A DNA stretch of 64,000 nt from NCBI GenBank assembly GCA_039105265.1, contig JAPFFF010000003.1, positions 434,001-498,000 of the forward strand, read 5' to 3'. Position numbers and translations under genes: made by a program. Source of the stretch: Tritrichomonas musculus (lineage: Eukaryota; Parabasalia; Tritrichomonadida; Tritrichomonadidae). This document shows, piece by piece, positions 10,384 through 21,069 of this stretch. Within the stretch, counting starts at the first letter, position 1, and each line of letters begins with the position of its first letter. The notes below the pieces were generated by a model that had not been told where the DNA came from, did not search any database, and worked only from the letters and a program-made list of their open reading frames with translations.

Positions 10384-10719
10384 AAAATTTTTTTTTTTTT
10401 TTTTTTTATGTTTTATTAAAAACAATTAATTTAAAATTACTTCTAATTACATATATAATGCAATATTGAGGTGGTTTCTAGCTGAAGCATGAATGACTGT
10501 CAGTTATGGAAAATGTCATTTCTTTGAATCAAAAAAAAAAAAAAAAAAAAGTTCATTTTTCAAACTCATTTTTTTATATTAGTTTGAATTAAAGTCACTG
10601 TAACATTGTGAATTTTGTATTCATATTCTTTTCGTATTTATGTAAAAATAGTTATTGATTATTTTAAATCAACAATAACAAAAAAAATATTATTTGGATA
10701 TCAATATGTAAAATAGATT
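10384..10719. other. Convergent intergenic spacer
   Basis: Lies between two genes whose 3' ends face each other. It contains long T and A homopolymers (near 10388 and 10532) and no gene. Confidence 0.6.
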
Positions 10720-12171
10720 TTACTCTTGTTTATGATATGAATAATAACAATTTAATAAAGATTGAATATTTATCTTCATTCTTTCATTATCTGAATTTTC
10801 AAGAATATTAATTAGAATATCGATAATTCCAGCTGATGATATAAAATTCATCCAAAAGTCAAAATCTTGATTTTTCATGAGAATTAAGGTAACAACTGTT
10901 CTAATGATGCATTCATCATAATGCGATTCGAGTGAATTAATAATCAAATTATATGCATTTTCAGCAATTTTATTGGTTCCATCTGAATTATTTTTTATAA
11001 TATTTCTTCTTGTTTCAACAGATGAATAGGTTAAAAAATCAATTAAGAGAAGCGAAGCTGGTTCTTTCACCTGAAATGAAAAACTATCGCTAGCTAATAA
11101 AATAGATTCGATAATCTTATACTTTTCAAATTGATCTCGATGCTTTGGAATCAATTTTGAAAGTAATTCAATTGCAATTATTTGTACTTCTTCTAGAAGT
11201 GATTTCTTTTCATGATTGCTTTCTGATTGAGCTTGAATAATATCTAAAAATCGTTGATAAAATACACTATCATCAAATAAACAACATTCTGGCCAATGTT
11301 CATTTAAAAAAATTGTTGAAGCAAAAAAAACATCAGGATTTTCATTATTAATTAAATTCTGAATAACACTTGTCAAATTAAATTCTTTTGCGTACTCTAG
11401 AAAATGCTTATTTGAGCATTTAAAAAAGGTATCTAATAAAATAAGAGGGTAACTTATTAATTCGTCTCGAGATTGATTTTCAAGATAAAGCAAAGTTTCT
11501 CGTAATATTAAAATAAGTTCTTCAGAAATGTTTATTTGTCCATTTAATTCCCAAAATTGTTTTAAATAGTTTGTTAAAAACTCAAATGAACGATTTAATA
11601 TTAAAGTATATCCACATGTTTGAATTACTTGAAAAATTTCTGAAATGATGTTGTTTTGTTTTAACATTCCAAAGACATATGAATTATTTACAAAATTAAT
11701 ACAAATTTCAATATAAATTAATTGAATCAAGCATCTTTCTGATTGCAAAAACACTTTTAAATTAGTAAAGAATGGAATAAGAATTGCATTAAATTCAAAC
11801 ATAGATAAAAATAATACACAATTCAAAATTAATTCTAATATCTTTGGATTATGATTTGATTGAAAGGCATATGTAATAAAATAATAAAAAGAGTCTGGAA
11901 AGCATATAATATCATCTTCTTGGAAGTTGTTAAATACGTTCAATATTTCAAATAATATATTAATCAGTTCATCATCTGGGGGTAAAGGGAATGGTTCATC
12001 ACTACCTGATTTTGTTAGCCATAATTTTTCTATCTGATTCAAAATTGATCGTAAATTTGAAGTTTCATTATCTTTTTTTGCATCATTTTGAAAAATTTCT
12101 TCTAAGTTATATTTTATCTCTCCCTGATCTAATATTTTAGATGGATCTTCAAATTTTTTATATAATTCCAT
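10720..12171 (-). CDS. Helical (ARM/HEAT-like) repeat protein, function unknown
   Basis: A 483-residue protein, leucine- and isoleucine-rich and predicted almost wholly helical, with repeated hydrophobic helix pairs such as LILNCVLFLSMFEFNAILI and IRTVVTLILMKNQDFDFWMN. This gives the impression of an armadillo or HEAT solenoid of roughly ten units; no catalytic motif or membrane signal is seen. The start MELYKKFEDP is the first ATG. Genes of this kind are frequent in trichomonads and usually act as scaffolds. Its 5' end faces the LRR-PP2C gene across about 200 bp, so the two may share a divergent promoter. Identification beyond fold class is not possible by eye. Confidence 0.75.
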   Translation of the reverse strand: MELYKKFEDPSKILDQGEIKYNLEEIFQNDAKKDNETSNLRSILNQIEKLWLTKSGSDEPFPLPPDDELINILFEILNVFNNFQEDDIICFPDSFYYFITYAFQSNHNPKILELILNCVLFLSMFEFNAILIPFFTNLKVFLQSERCLIQLIYIEICINFVNNSYVFGMLKQNNIISEIFQVIQTCGYTLILNRSFEFLTNYLKQFWELNGQINISEELILILRETLLYLENQSRDELISYPLILLDTFFKCSNKHFLEYAKEFNLTSVIQNLINNENPDVFFASTIFLNEHWPECCLFDDSVFYQRFLDIIQAQSESNHEKKSLLEEVQIIAIELLSKLIPKHRDQFEKYKIIESILLASDSFSFQVKEPASLLLIDFLTYSSVETRRNIIKNNSDGTNKIAENAYNLIINSLESHYDECIIRTVVTLILMKNQDFDFWMNFISSAGIIDILINILENSDNERMKINIQSLLNCYYSYHKQE

Positions 12172-12377
12172 ATTCCTTTGATTTTTATAATAAGTGAAGT
12201 TCCTTTTTGTTTAATTAAACGTACATCGTATAGATCAAAATAATTCAATTATTGAATAATATCTGAAAAAAAAGTATTCAAACAATTGATAATCTATCTC
12301 AATTATTTCTGCATATTTATTGAAATATTAAAAAAGACAAAAAGTAAGAATCAGATTTCTACAAGGAGAAACTATTA

Positions 12378-14897
12378 ATGGGCCAAGAAGAAAGTTTGAA
12401 TGAGTCAAGAATAGAATTAAATTCTTCTAATTTTATTTTCCAAGATCAAAATTTAACTATGATTCCTATCCAATTAAATTCTTCGAATTCTGATCAAATA
12501 GTTGATTTGAATTTAACCGGAAATCGTATTGAAGCTTTACCTTTTAATCTTCCCAATCTTCGTTCTTTAATACTAACAGGAAACAAATTATCTTTTATAA
12601 ATAATGCTATGGTGAACGCGATTTGTACTTATCCAAAAATTGAAATAATTGATTTATCACAGAATGATTTAACTGAAATTCCATCAAATATTTTAAAAAT
12701 TAAAAGTTTAAAACGAGTGAACACTTTTGGAAATAGACTCTCAAATGTTGATTGTTATGATTCTCACATTGTCACACTAGATTTTGGGCAAAATTGGTTT
12801 GAAGAACCACCAAAATGTTCACCTTACACTCAATATTTGAGTTTAGATATGAACTTCTTAAAAGCAATAAACATGTCAATACCAAATCTTATTCGTGGAT
12901 CTTTTAGAATTAATCAAATCGCATCAATATCGCTTAGCAATTCATTTCTTCAACTTCAAATACTTGATTTAAGTTACAACAAGCTTAGTGAGCTGCCTGA
13001 TCTATCAAAATTTTCTCCAACGCTCAAACTTTTCGATGCTTCTTGTAATAAACTTACCAAATTTCCAAAATTTCCTCAAACAATAATGGAAATTGATCTT
13101 CACATGAATCAAATTGATTCTTTGCCAGATGAATTTTCATTTTATCCGAAATTGGGATCTGTTAATTTATCAAGTAACCTTTTAACATACATTCCAGAAA
13201 TTCCCCAATCCTGCATTACTTTAATATTGTATAAAAATCAGATATCATCATTTCACAATTCAACCGGAATTAATTTGCGTTATCTTTCTATTTTTAAAAA
13301 CAATTTAAAAGAGATTCCTTCTTTGAGAAAAAATAAAATTCGTGAATTAAATTTATTTTCAAATTGCATCAATAATATTAATATTTCGTGTATCACAGAT
13401 AAAATAACAAAACTTAATTTGGTAAATAATATGATAGAAAAGCTTCCAGACGAACTTTTCGATCCACAAAAGCTACCAAATTTGCTTCATCTTAATGTAG
13501 CCAGAAATAAAATTCGAGAACTCCCTTCATCATTTAAAAATTCAATGATTATTTCTTTTAACATTTCGTGTAATCCTATTTTAGAACTCCCTAGTGAGTT
13601 TCCATCAACAATTGAGCAAATATGTGTTGCGCATTGCAATTTATCGTATCTCCCAGAGTATCTCAGTAAATGTGAAGAGCTTGTTGAGCTTGATGCTTCT
13701 GGAAATGACTTATCTACAATTCCATACATGGAAAATTTAATGCAATTACATCTTTCTATGAACAAAATTGTTTTCTTTCCAAAGCTATCGCAAAAACTTG
13801 TTTCACTCGATCTTTCAATGAATTTCATCAACAATATTCCGGATGATTTAAAATTCGATAAATTATTATATGTTGATTTTTCATACAACAAATTAATTGA
13901 CTTTCCACTCTCATTTACAGCACCTAAACTTTATTCATTAAAAATTTCGCATAATCCAATTATATCAAATGTTCACTTAGACTTATCAAAATTCCCATGT
14001 TTAAATTTAATTGATTTATCTGAGTCAAAAATTTCAATCAAAAAGGTAGAAGAAACACATTGCTCAAATACTTTTGTTTGTGAAAATTCAGATGGCTCGT
14101 TAATGCCATCTACTAATATCAGATTTATTCATTGTGATTCTTGGTGTGCTGTTGCACGAAAAAGAGGTCTTAGAGAATCAGTTGAAGATGCTTTCATCAT
14201 AAGAACTTCTTTTCAGAAAAATTTGAATTTATTTGGAATTTGGGATGCGAGGTCCGGAGGTAAAACTGCAGCTATTGGTGCACTTGAGTTAGAAAAGTAC
14301 GTCAATAATCATCCTTTCGAGTTTAAAGAAGCTTTTTTTTCTAAGTATTGTAATATAATGAGTAAAATTTTGAATGAAAGAAGTTTCATTGATGGATCAG
14401 CAATGGGGCTTTGTGCATGCAGTGATAAAGAAATGCTGTATACAAATTGTGGAAATATGCTTATAATGATCTTTGGTGAAATTCAAACAGGCAATGAAAA
14501 AGAAATAATTCATGAAGATAAAATAAACAGTCAAATAGATGTTTCTAATTCAATAACTGTTGATATAATTGAAAATACCTCGATTATTCCAAACGAGCTC
14601 CACTGTGAAATGGTTGAATCAACATCTAGCAATCCTTTTTCAGCAAGTTTGGGATTGGAAATAGCAACGCACTTTGTGTGTGGAATCAAAGAATTCAAGC
14701 CAACTGATAAGTGGGTTGTTATTGCATCACCAGGTATAACAAATTTTCTTTCTCCTAAAGAAATTGGTCAAATATCAAAAACAACCGATACTTCATTCGA
14801 ATTGGCTTACAAATTGGTTACAATTGCTCGTGCAAGTGACAGTACTGAGAGTTTAAGTGTTATCATATATAACATCAAAGAAGCAAACAGTGCTTAA
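12378..14897 (+). CDS. LRR protein fused to a degenerate PP2C domain
   Basis: An 839-residue protein. Residues about 40-560 form some twenty leucine-rich repeats (for example LQILDLSYNKLSELPDLS, LVELDASGNDLSTIP). Residues about 580-835 form a PP2C-like phosphatase fold: SWCAVARKRGLRESVEDAF, LFGIWDARSGGKTAAIG, FIDGSAMGLCACSDKEMLYTN and KWVVIASPGITNFLS. The architecture recalls PHLPP and fungal adenylate cyclase. At the positions where active PP2Cs have DGHGG, GD and DG, this protein has DARSGG, CGN and PG, so the metal ligands appear lost and it is probably a pseudophosphatase or binding module. It starts MGQEES, compatible with N-myristoylation and membrane tethering. Intronless. Confidence 0.85.
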   Translation: MGQEESLNESRIELNSSNFIFQDQNLTMIPIQLNSSNSDQIVDLNLTGNRIEALPFNLPNLRSLILTGNKLSFINNAMVNAICTYPKIEIIDLSQNDLTEIPSNILKIKSLKRVNTFGNRLSNVDCYDSHIVTLDFGQNWFEEPPKCSPYTQYLSLDMNFLKAINMSIPNLIRGSFRINQIASISLSNSFLQLQILDLSYNKLSELPDLSKFSPTLKLFDASCNKLTKFPKFPQTIMEIDLHMNQIDSLPDEFSFYPKLGSVNLSSNLLTYIPEIPQSCITLILYKNQISSFHNSTGINLRYLSIFKNNLKEIPSLRKNKIRELNLFSNCINNINISCITDKITKLNLVNNMIEKLPDELFDPQKLPNLLHLNVARNKIRELPSSFKNSMIISFNISCNPILELPSEFPSTIEQICVAHCNLSYLPEYLSKCEELVELDASGNDLSTIPYMENLMQLHLSMNKIVFFPKLSQKLVSLDLSMNFINNIPDDLKFDKLLYVDFSYNKLIDFPLSFTAPKLYSLKISHNPIISNVHLDLSKFPCLNLIDLSESKISIKKVEETHCSNTFVCENSDGSLMPSTNIRFIHCDSWCAVARKRGLRESVEDAFIIRTSFQKNLNLFGIWDARSGGKTAAIGALELEKYVNNHPFEFKEAFFSKYCNIMSKILNERSFIDGSAMGLCACSDKEMLYTNCGNMLIMIFGEIQTGNEKEIIHEDKINSQIDVSNSITVDIIENTSIIPNELHCEMVESTSSNPFSASLGLEIATHFVCGIKEFKPTDKWVVIASPGITNFLSPKEIGQISKTTDTSFELAYKLVTIARASDSTESLSVIIYNIKEANSA

Positions 14898-15125
14898 TTT
14901 TTGTTTTTTAATTCATTTTGCAAATATATTTTCATCTTTTATTTGCTTTATTGTTTTAATGCGAATGTTGGTAATATTAAATACTTAAGATATTAAGATC
15001 GAAGTACTTTTTTCTTTTATATATTTATTTCCAAACAGAATTTACTTAGATAAACTGCATATTGATAGAAAAACTTTTTTCTTTTCTTTTAAAAAAAAAA
15101 AAATCATAATAAATTAAAAACATTT
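14898..15125. other. Convergent intergenic spacer
   Basis: T-rich 3' flanks of the LRR-PP2C gene and of the bromodomain gene. No gene or terminator motif could be recognised. Confidence 0.5.
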
Positions 15126-15698
15126 TTATTGTTCATTCTCAGCCGCTATGTATTCAGAACATATTTTTTCTATTTTAGTCATCCATAATTCTTCTTCCGT
15201 CTTTGTAAAGATTGTATTTAATTTCAAAAATTTTGCTTTCAATTTTGCTGCTGATTCGTATGCCATTAATTTTGGTGAGAAATAATTTAGTGCATTGTCA
15301 AAAATTAATGTTATATCTTTTCTCCAATCTGCAACTGTTTTATATACTTGATTATTTAAATTATTTGTTAATGTTTGGAAATCCATTGGATGTTCTGTTG
15401 CTTTTAGAAAACTAATTGCATCTTCATCAGTGGGTTCGGGTGGAGTTCTAAATGAAAAAGCATATACAGATTCAGATAATTTGTTTGTAATAAAAAGACA
15501 ATTTTGAAAATCATTTTCATTCATTTTATCAGGGCGTATAGAATTGGAGTTGCTTTGTCCTTTGCTTTTTGGGCGATCGCTTCTTTTTTGATTTCGACTT
15601 TTGTTTGAAGATGATTTTTCAAGATATACACTTTCTTGTTCACTTGTTGATTCTTCTTTTGCTAATTCCCCTGAGTTTTTTGTATTTTTATCATTCAT
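15126..15698 (-). CDS. Small bromodomain protein
   Basis: 190 residues from the ATG at 15698; the frame continues upstream without another ATG. Residues 1-58 are disordered and basic (SSSNKSRNQKRSDRPKSKG). Residues about 60-165 match a bromodomain: helix Z, a ZA loop with PPEPTDE, then EHPMDFQTLTNNLNN, the helix B region VADWRKDITLIFDNALNYF, and a C-terminal helix AAKLKAKFLKL. Bromodomains read acetylated lysine, usually on histones. The anchoring Asn normally follows the Tyr (pattern NxxxYN); here the pattern is NALNYF, with Phe at 140, so ligand binding may be altered or lost. No other domain is present, so it probably works as a subunit of a chromatin complex. Confidence 0.8.
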   Translation of the reverse strand: MNDKNTKNSGELAKEESTSEQESVYLEKSSSNKSRNQKRSDRPKSKGQSNSNSIRPDKMNENDFQNCLFITNKLSESVYAFSFRTPPEPTDEDAISFLKATEHPMDFQTLTNNLNNQVYKTVADWRKDITLIFDNALNYFSPKLMAYESAAKLKAKFLKLNTIFTKTEEELWMTKIEKICSEYIAAENEQ

Positions 15699-16146
15699 AT
15701 GAATATAATATGTCACCAAATATCACGGTTGAGGTGAATTTTTTATACCTTTTTTTAATGAAATCATTCAAGGAGTGAACTCTGTGAAGGATTTAAAATC
15801 AATATTAATGATGAATTATAAAATTAATATGCTGATGAATATTTTTGATAAAGGTATAAGTTACTTTATAATATTTGAAGATGTTTGTTTTACTCCTACA
15901 TTCATACAAGGGGATTCGATTTGGTATGAATTACTTCCGAATTAATGAAAAATGATCTGAAAGAAATGTTTTATTAATAAATAATGTAATATTTTTGATA
16001 AAAAAAAATTGGTTGGTTTTGAACTTATTTTCTCACTTATTCACTGAATGTTTTATTTTGGCAATAAATTTAAATAATTATTATATTTATTTTCAAGAAA
16101 ATTACACTTTTTATTTTTTGCCAATTGACAATAATTTTATTATTTC
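15699..16146. promoter_or_regulatory. Divergent promoter region, bromodomain gene and formin gene
   Basis: About 450 bp between two outward-facing starts. TTTCATG overlaps the formin start codon and resembles a trichomonad initiator placed at the ATG. No other factor site can be named. Confidence 0.4.
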
Positions 16147-19100
16147 ATGACGAGTCTAGCAACAATTGCTGAAAAATGGTGTGGAAATAATGAAATTGAA
16201 TTTAATGAAGTTAGAAAAATCAAAGAATTCCAAAACACAAGAAAAGAAGAAATAGCAAAGCAAATATATATTGACGACAAAAAGCACTTCCGCTCTGCGT
16301 CTTCTTTTTGTGATGAGATTAAAGGCCAAGACAAGAAAGCTTTTAACAAAGATATCTTTAAAAAGATTTCCAATTATTTAGAACTCAATATTTACAGTTG
16401 GATGGTTAACGCAGTAAAAACTGATTTGGTTGATCTTATTATTAAATGTGTTCAAGCGGTAGTTGATATAAATCGTCCAAATTCTGATCCTATTTTTAAA
16501 GAAGAAGATATCATTGATCTTTACAATTGTGTTTGGCTTATCACTAATACGTCCCTGAGAAATAATCTCGTAAAGAATGATCAATTAATAAGTTTACTTT
16601 TTTTTTCAATTGTTCCGTCCTATACTAGTCAATTTACATTAATTATAAAAATTCTATCTGATTTAATTATAAATAACAGTAGTAAATATATCGGTCCTTT
16701 GATTGCTTCGATGGAACTAACCGCTCAAATGCAGCATTCGCCGACGATATTTAAATGGATTATAGATTCACTTACTCCATCACGTGGAATGGAATTCATA
16801 AATGCAATATTAGACTTTTTGTTATCGATCCTCAAGGGAACTGGTGAAGATACACTGCAAAAATATCGCTATGAAGTTTTAATGGTAAAAGACGGATTGG
16901 TGAATAAATTAAATCAGTTTATTGAATTTCAAAACAGCCAGAACGAAAATGTATCATCATCTCCTGCCGGTAATGATTCAATTTATACATTTATGAATCT
17001 TATTCGATCTCATCAAAAAGTTATATTTTCACTTTTTGGGTATGATATCACAAATGAAACAGAGTGTAGAGTTAATATGTTTAACCCACTAGATACATTT
17101 TCTAGTTTTGAATTTTTGGCACAATTAGTCAATGATAATTCTTTAATGAACTCTTTTATCTTATCGATCATAGATATCAATAATCACACTTCATCTTCAT
17201 ATATCAATCACTTAAACAAGATCAATTATTTCACTAGAATTGGCCTTCGTCAAGGTTATTCTTTTGAAGATGCATTTACCAAAGCTGTTCAAATGGACAT
17301 TGATTTGAAATCCGAAATTCCAATGAGTGTTGATGAATCTACTTTAACTTTACCATTTAGTATGGATGATTATGAGATGAAGAATGATTTCCAGAGTCTA
17401 TACTCAAATGTTTCTTGCGATTATAAATTTACAGGTTTCTGGGATCTTCCTGAAGAACCACCAGAAATGAAATATCTTGTAACAATTGAAGAAAGAAAGC
17501 AAACACTGCTTCGAGCGGAAAAATTGAGAATATTAACAATTGAGCAAGAAGAAGCCCTTAAAAAGCATGAAATAAGGAAAAATTTATATGAAAAAAAATT
17601 AAAAGATTTACTTGGTGATGAAACATATTCAAAATTTTTAACTCAAGTTAGTAATGCTGAATTAACTGGTGTACTAGATGATGTTGAAACGAATATTGAG
17701 CAAAAGCTTGAAGAAACACAAGTTCCTCAGCCTCAACCTGCAGAACCTGGTGCACCTCCTCCCCCTCCTCCTCCACCACCACCGCCACCGCCACCTCCTC
17801 CACCAGGTGGTGCTTCATCTGCACCGAAAGGAGTTAAGCCATTGGATCCACCATATCCTATGGCATATCATATTAATATTTCAAAAGTTGATGATTCACG
17901 AATTCCATTTACAATATGGAATGATATTGTTCCAAACGAGTATAATGTTGATTTTGCTCCTCTTAAAATTTATCTCCAAAAAGAACCACCACAAAATAAT
18001 GCTAAGAAAATAATCCAAAAACAAGTAGAGCATATTATTGATTCTAGCTTTGATAAAAGCATTTTAGTTAAATTTGGAAACTTTAAAAAAAGTTGTCCAA
18101 AATTTGATTTAAATTCCATCATGGACGAAATTAAAGAAAAGAATCAAGGAATTGACGATCAAAATAAGTTAAATTATTTACTTAACTATGAAGTATTTAC
18201 CAGGCAAGTTTATCTCTTTAGAAAATCTTTACTGACGATAAACGACGATGGACTCATGGTAGACACGTTTGTTGCTGAACTTTTGAAAATGATTTTACCA
18301 AAGAAAGACGAGAAAACGTCCGAATTCTCCAAAGTTTCAGAAAAAATTATCAAGATTTTGAGTGAACCAGAAAAAAATAAAGAAAAATTTGCACAGCTTA
18401 CAAATGAATTGAAATCGTATTCGGGAATGGTTATAAAAACACTGATTGATGTTCCTAATGTTAAAGAAAGATTAGATTTAATTTCTATTCAAAATTTATA
18501 TCAAGAAGTTTTATCGCTTTCCGACCAATCGATAATTAATGCGAAGAATGCATTTAATGCTCTTAAACACTCAGAAAAGTTCAAACATTTTCTTGAGATG
18601 GCATTAAAAATAATCAACACGATGTCTGGAACAAACGACAAGAAAAGAAATAGAAGTGGGCTCAGAGGATTCAAACTTGGATTTATTAATCAATTTACAA
18701 CGACTGATGAAAGAAAATTAAACTTGGAAGGCTTCTTTATTGCTGCTAATTCTGATGAATCAATCAAAGGATACCTAAACGACATTTCTCTCTTTTTAAA
18801 TCTAGAAAAATTTGATCCAAAAGAAATATCTGCATTATTCCAAGACCTTAACAAAAAATACGTAGACATTCAAAATGAGTTTAATGCTCTAAAGACAAAA
18901 TTAAATGGAATCGATATTACCGATTTCGATGACACTGAATATGAAAATATAGATATTATTGATCCTGTTAAAGATACAGAATTTTTGGTTTCTAGATTTG
19001 AGAAATTCAAAGTTAATCAAGGTTACAAAATTCCTCAGATTTTGGAAGACTTTAAAAAGGACTGCGAGAACATGTACGAAGTAATGGAATACTTCGATGA

Positions 19101-19375
19101 ATGCCAGGTTGGTAAGAAAGACAAGTATTTGTTGTACTTGGAGAACGCTAAAGATTTCATCAATTTGATTAAGGAGATCCACAATGCGATGGTTGATGCA
19201 GGAAACAGAATTGAGCAAAAAGCCGAAAGAGAGAGAATGAAGTCCCTCAGATCTCAAAAATCTCTGAAAAATGCAAATAAAGGACAAAATAATGATCAGC
19301 AATCCCCAACTAATCCACAACAACAACAACAACAAAATGAAAATGATCCACAACAACAACAAAATGAAAATGATC

Positions 19376-19407
<32 letters not shown>

Positions 19408-19474
19408 AATGAAAATGATCAACAACAACAACAAAATGAAAATGATCAACAACAACAACAAAATGAAAATGATC

Positions 19475-19506
<32 letters not shown>

Positions 19507-19680
19507 AATGAAAATGATCAACAACAACAACAAAATGAAAATGATCAGCAACAACAACAAAATGAAAATGATCAACAACAACAACAAAATGAAACACAAG
19601 AAGGAGGGCCGCAGACGGCAGAAGCAGCAAACGATGGTGATAATCAACCTCATATTGAAGAAGAAGAAGAACAACCATAA
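16147..19680 (+). CDS. Formin (GBD/FH3-FH1-FH2) with Gln-rich tail
   Basis: A 1,177-residue actin nucleator and elongator. Residues about 1-400 form a helical armadillo-like GTPase-binding/FH3 region. Residues about 470-530 are coiled coil. FH1 is a single run of roughly twenty prolines near residue 540, the profilin-actin docking site. FH2 spans about 575-1010; typical stretches include LNYEVFTRQVYLFRKSL, GMVIKTLIDVPNVKERLDL, LEMALKIINTMSG and GLRGFKLGFINQF. The C-terminus (about 1050-1150) is a coding microsatellite alternating QQQQ with NEND, ending in an acidic EEEEEQP. A DAD autoinhibitory motif is not evident, and the Q-rich tail lies where one would be expected. Intronless, ATG at 16147. 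Confidence 0.92.
19315..19594 (+). repeat. Coding CAA microsatellite with AATGAAAATGAT interruptions
   Basis: Runs of CAA (Gln) alternate with AATGAAAATGAT (NEND) in the formin tail. Blocks of four to six Gln flank two longer blocks of about ten, which suggests a recent higher-order duplication. Confidence 0.9.
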
Positions 19681-19719
19681 GCATAACTTTGTTAAATATT
19701 AGTAAAAGTACTTTTATTT

Positions 19720-21069
19720 ATTTTTATAGGGGAATCGTATTTTTCTACGCCACTTTTTGAAAACTTTTAAACTTTTTGAATACTTTTTTATACTTTTTTA
19801 ATTCAATTTTTACTAAATAATGCATAATTATATAGTTCAAACAGCTTCCCGATTCATCCAGCAATTAAAGGAACCAGATTCGGCTTCGTGCAGCCCCGTG
19901 GTGATCATTGGTGCGTATATCCCCGAAAAATTATGTAAAAATAAACAAATTTATATCAAAAAAATTAAATTGTTATAATTTAAAGATAAAATTAAAATTT
20001 TACGATTTTTTTGGTTAAATTTCTATGGCTTATTTTTTGGACCTTTGGACGGACTATTTTTTTGGTCCATTGGACCTTATTAAAATTTTGTAAATTTTTA
20101 CCCAAAAAAAATGAAATGAAATCATATATTTTTTTCTTTTTTTTTTTCCTTTAAAATTAAAATTTTTTTTCCTCAAAAATTTTATTTTTTTGAATAACTT
20201 TTTGAACTATTTTTTCAAAGCTACCAAGCTAAAAATTCTCAAAAAATTGATAGAAAATTTACATTTTTTTCGTCAAAATTTCGCCTTGGTCAAAAAAAAA
20301 ATTCGCCTGGTCTAAATAGTTTTACATTTTGGTCCAAAAAAACCGATTTTCCAGTTTTTGAATGCTTTACATGCTATTTTAATAAGTTTACATGGTCCAA
20401 AAAATCTTTTTTCTTTGGTCCAAAATATTCTGAGATATTTTAGTATAAAAGTATTCAAAAATTTGAATACAAATTCATTTGCTAATAATAAATATAAAAT
20501 TTTATTAAAAAGAATCATTTTCGAAAGATTTATATTTGCGCAAGTATTTATTATTTGCCTAAAATATTAGAAGTACTGGCTTGCTTATATAATTACTAAG
20601 CTAATTAAGTTTATAGCAAATGTAAAATATTTTTTAAATATCTTGTTCAAAAAGATGAATCAAACGAAGCGCAAATGCTTATATTACCAACCAATCAATT
20701 AAAACACTAGATTGCGCGCATCATTAAATCACTTTCTTAGATTATTTGGTCCAAAATACATTTTTATACCAAAAAAAAACAAAGAGAGCTTAATAAAATA
20801 AATTATTTATTAAAAAATAATGTCATTATACTCTTTTTTGCTTTCACTTCTTTAGTATGTATGAAATTTTATGCAATGAAAAGAATTTTGAAAATTTTGA
20901 TCGTTTTTCTCTCAAAAAAATGGACCAACTTTTTACTCATCTTGGTCCAAAAATGAAGCCGTATAAATTTCTTAACATAGTAACTCAAATTTCACCTTAA
21001 GATAGCTACTCATGGATAGAAAAACCATTCAAAAAGAGGCGTAGAAAAAAACGATTGTCCATTTTTATA
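19720..21069. mobile_element. MULE-like non-autonomous element with 9-bp duplication
   Basis: The ends of 19729-21060 are imperfect inverted repeats of about 32 bp: GGGGAATCGTATTTTTCTAC then GCCACTTTTTGAA on the left, and on the inverted right GGACAATCGTTTTTTTCTAC then GCCTCTTTTTGAA, with four mismatches. ATTTTTATA flanks both sides (19720-19728 and 21061-21069), a perfect 9-bp target duplication, the length typical of Mutator-like elements. The 1,332-bp interior is AT-rich and has no transposase; it contains many copies of TTGGTCCAAAA-like sequence between 20040 and 20950. hAT elements (8-bp duplications) are the alternative. Confidence 0.75.
19820..19975 (+). other. Short GC-richer stretch inside the MULE-like element
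   Basis: The sequence around 19845-19915 (CTTCCCGATTCATCCAGC onward, including GTGCAGCCCCGTGGTGATC) has clearly higher GC than its surroundings and sits in a small frame beginning MHNYIVQTASRFIQQLKE. It could be a captured host exon fragment or a leftover of the parent element. No domain is recognised. Confidence 0.3.

Noticed and set aside
18901-19702. Several long Leu-, Val-, Asn- or His-rich frames opposite or across the formin tail
   Set aside because: Shadows of the CAA/NEND microsatellite in other frames.
19820-19975. Independent small gene inside the MULE-like element
   Set aside because: Only about 50 codons, no domain; listed only as a GC-richer stretch.
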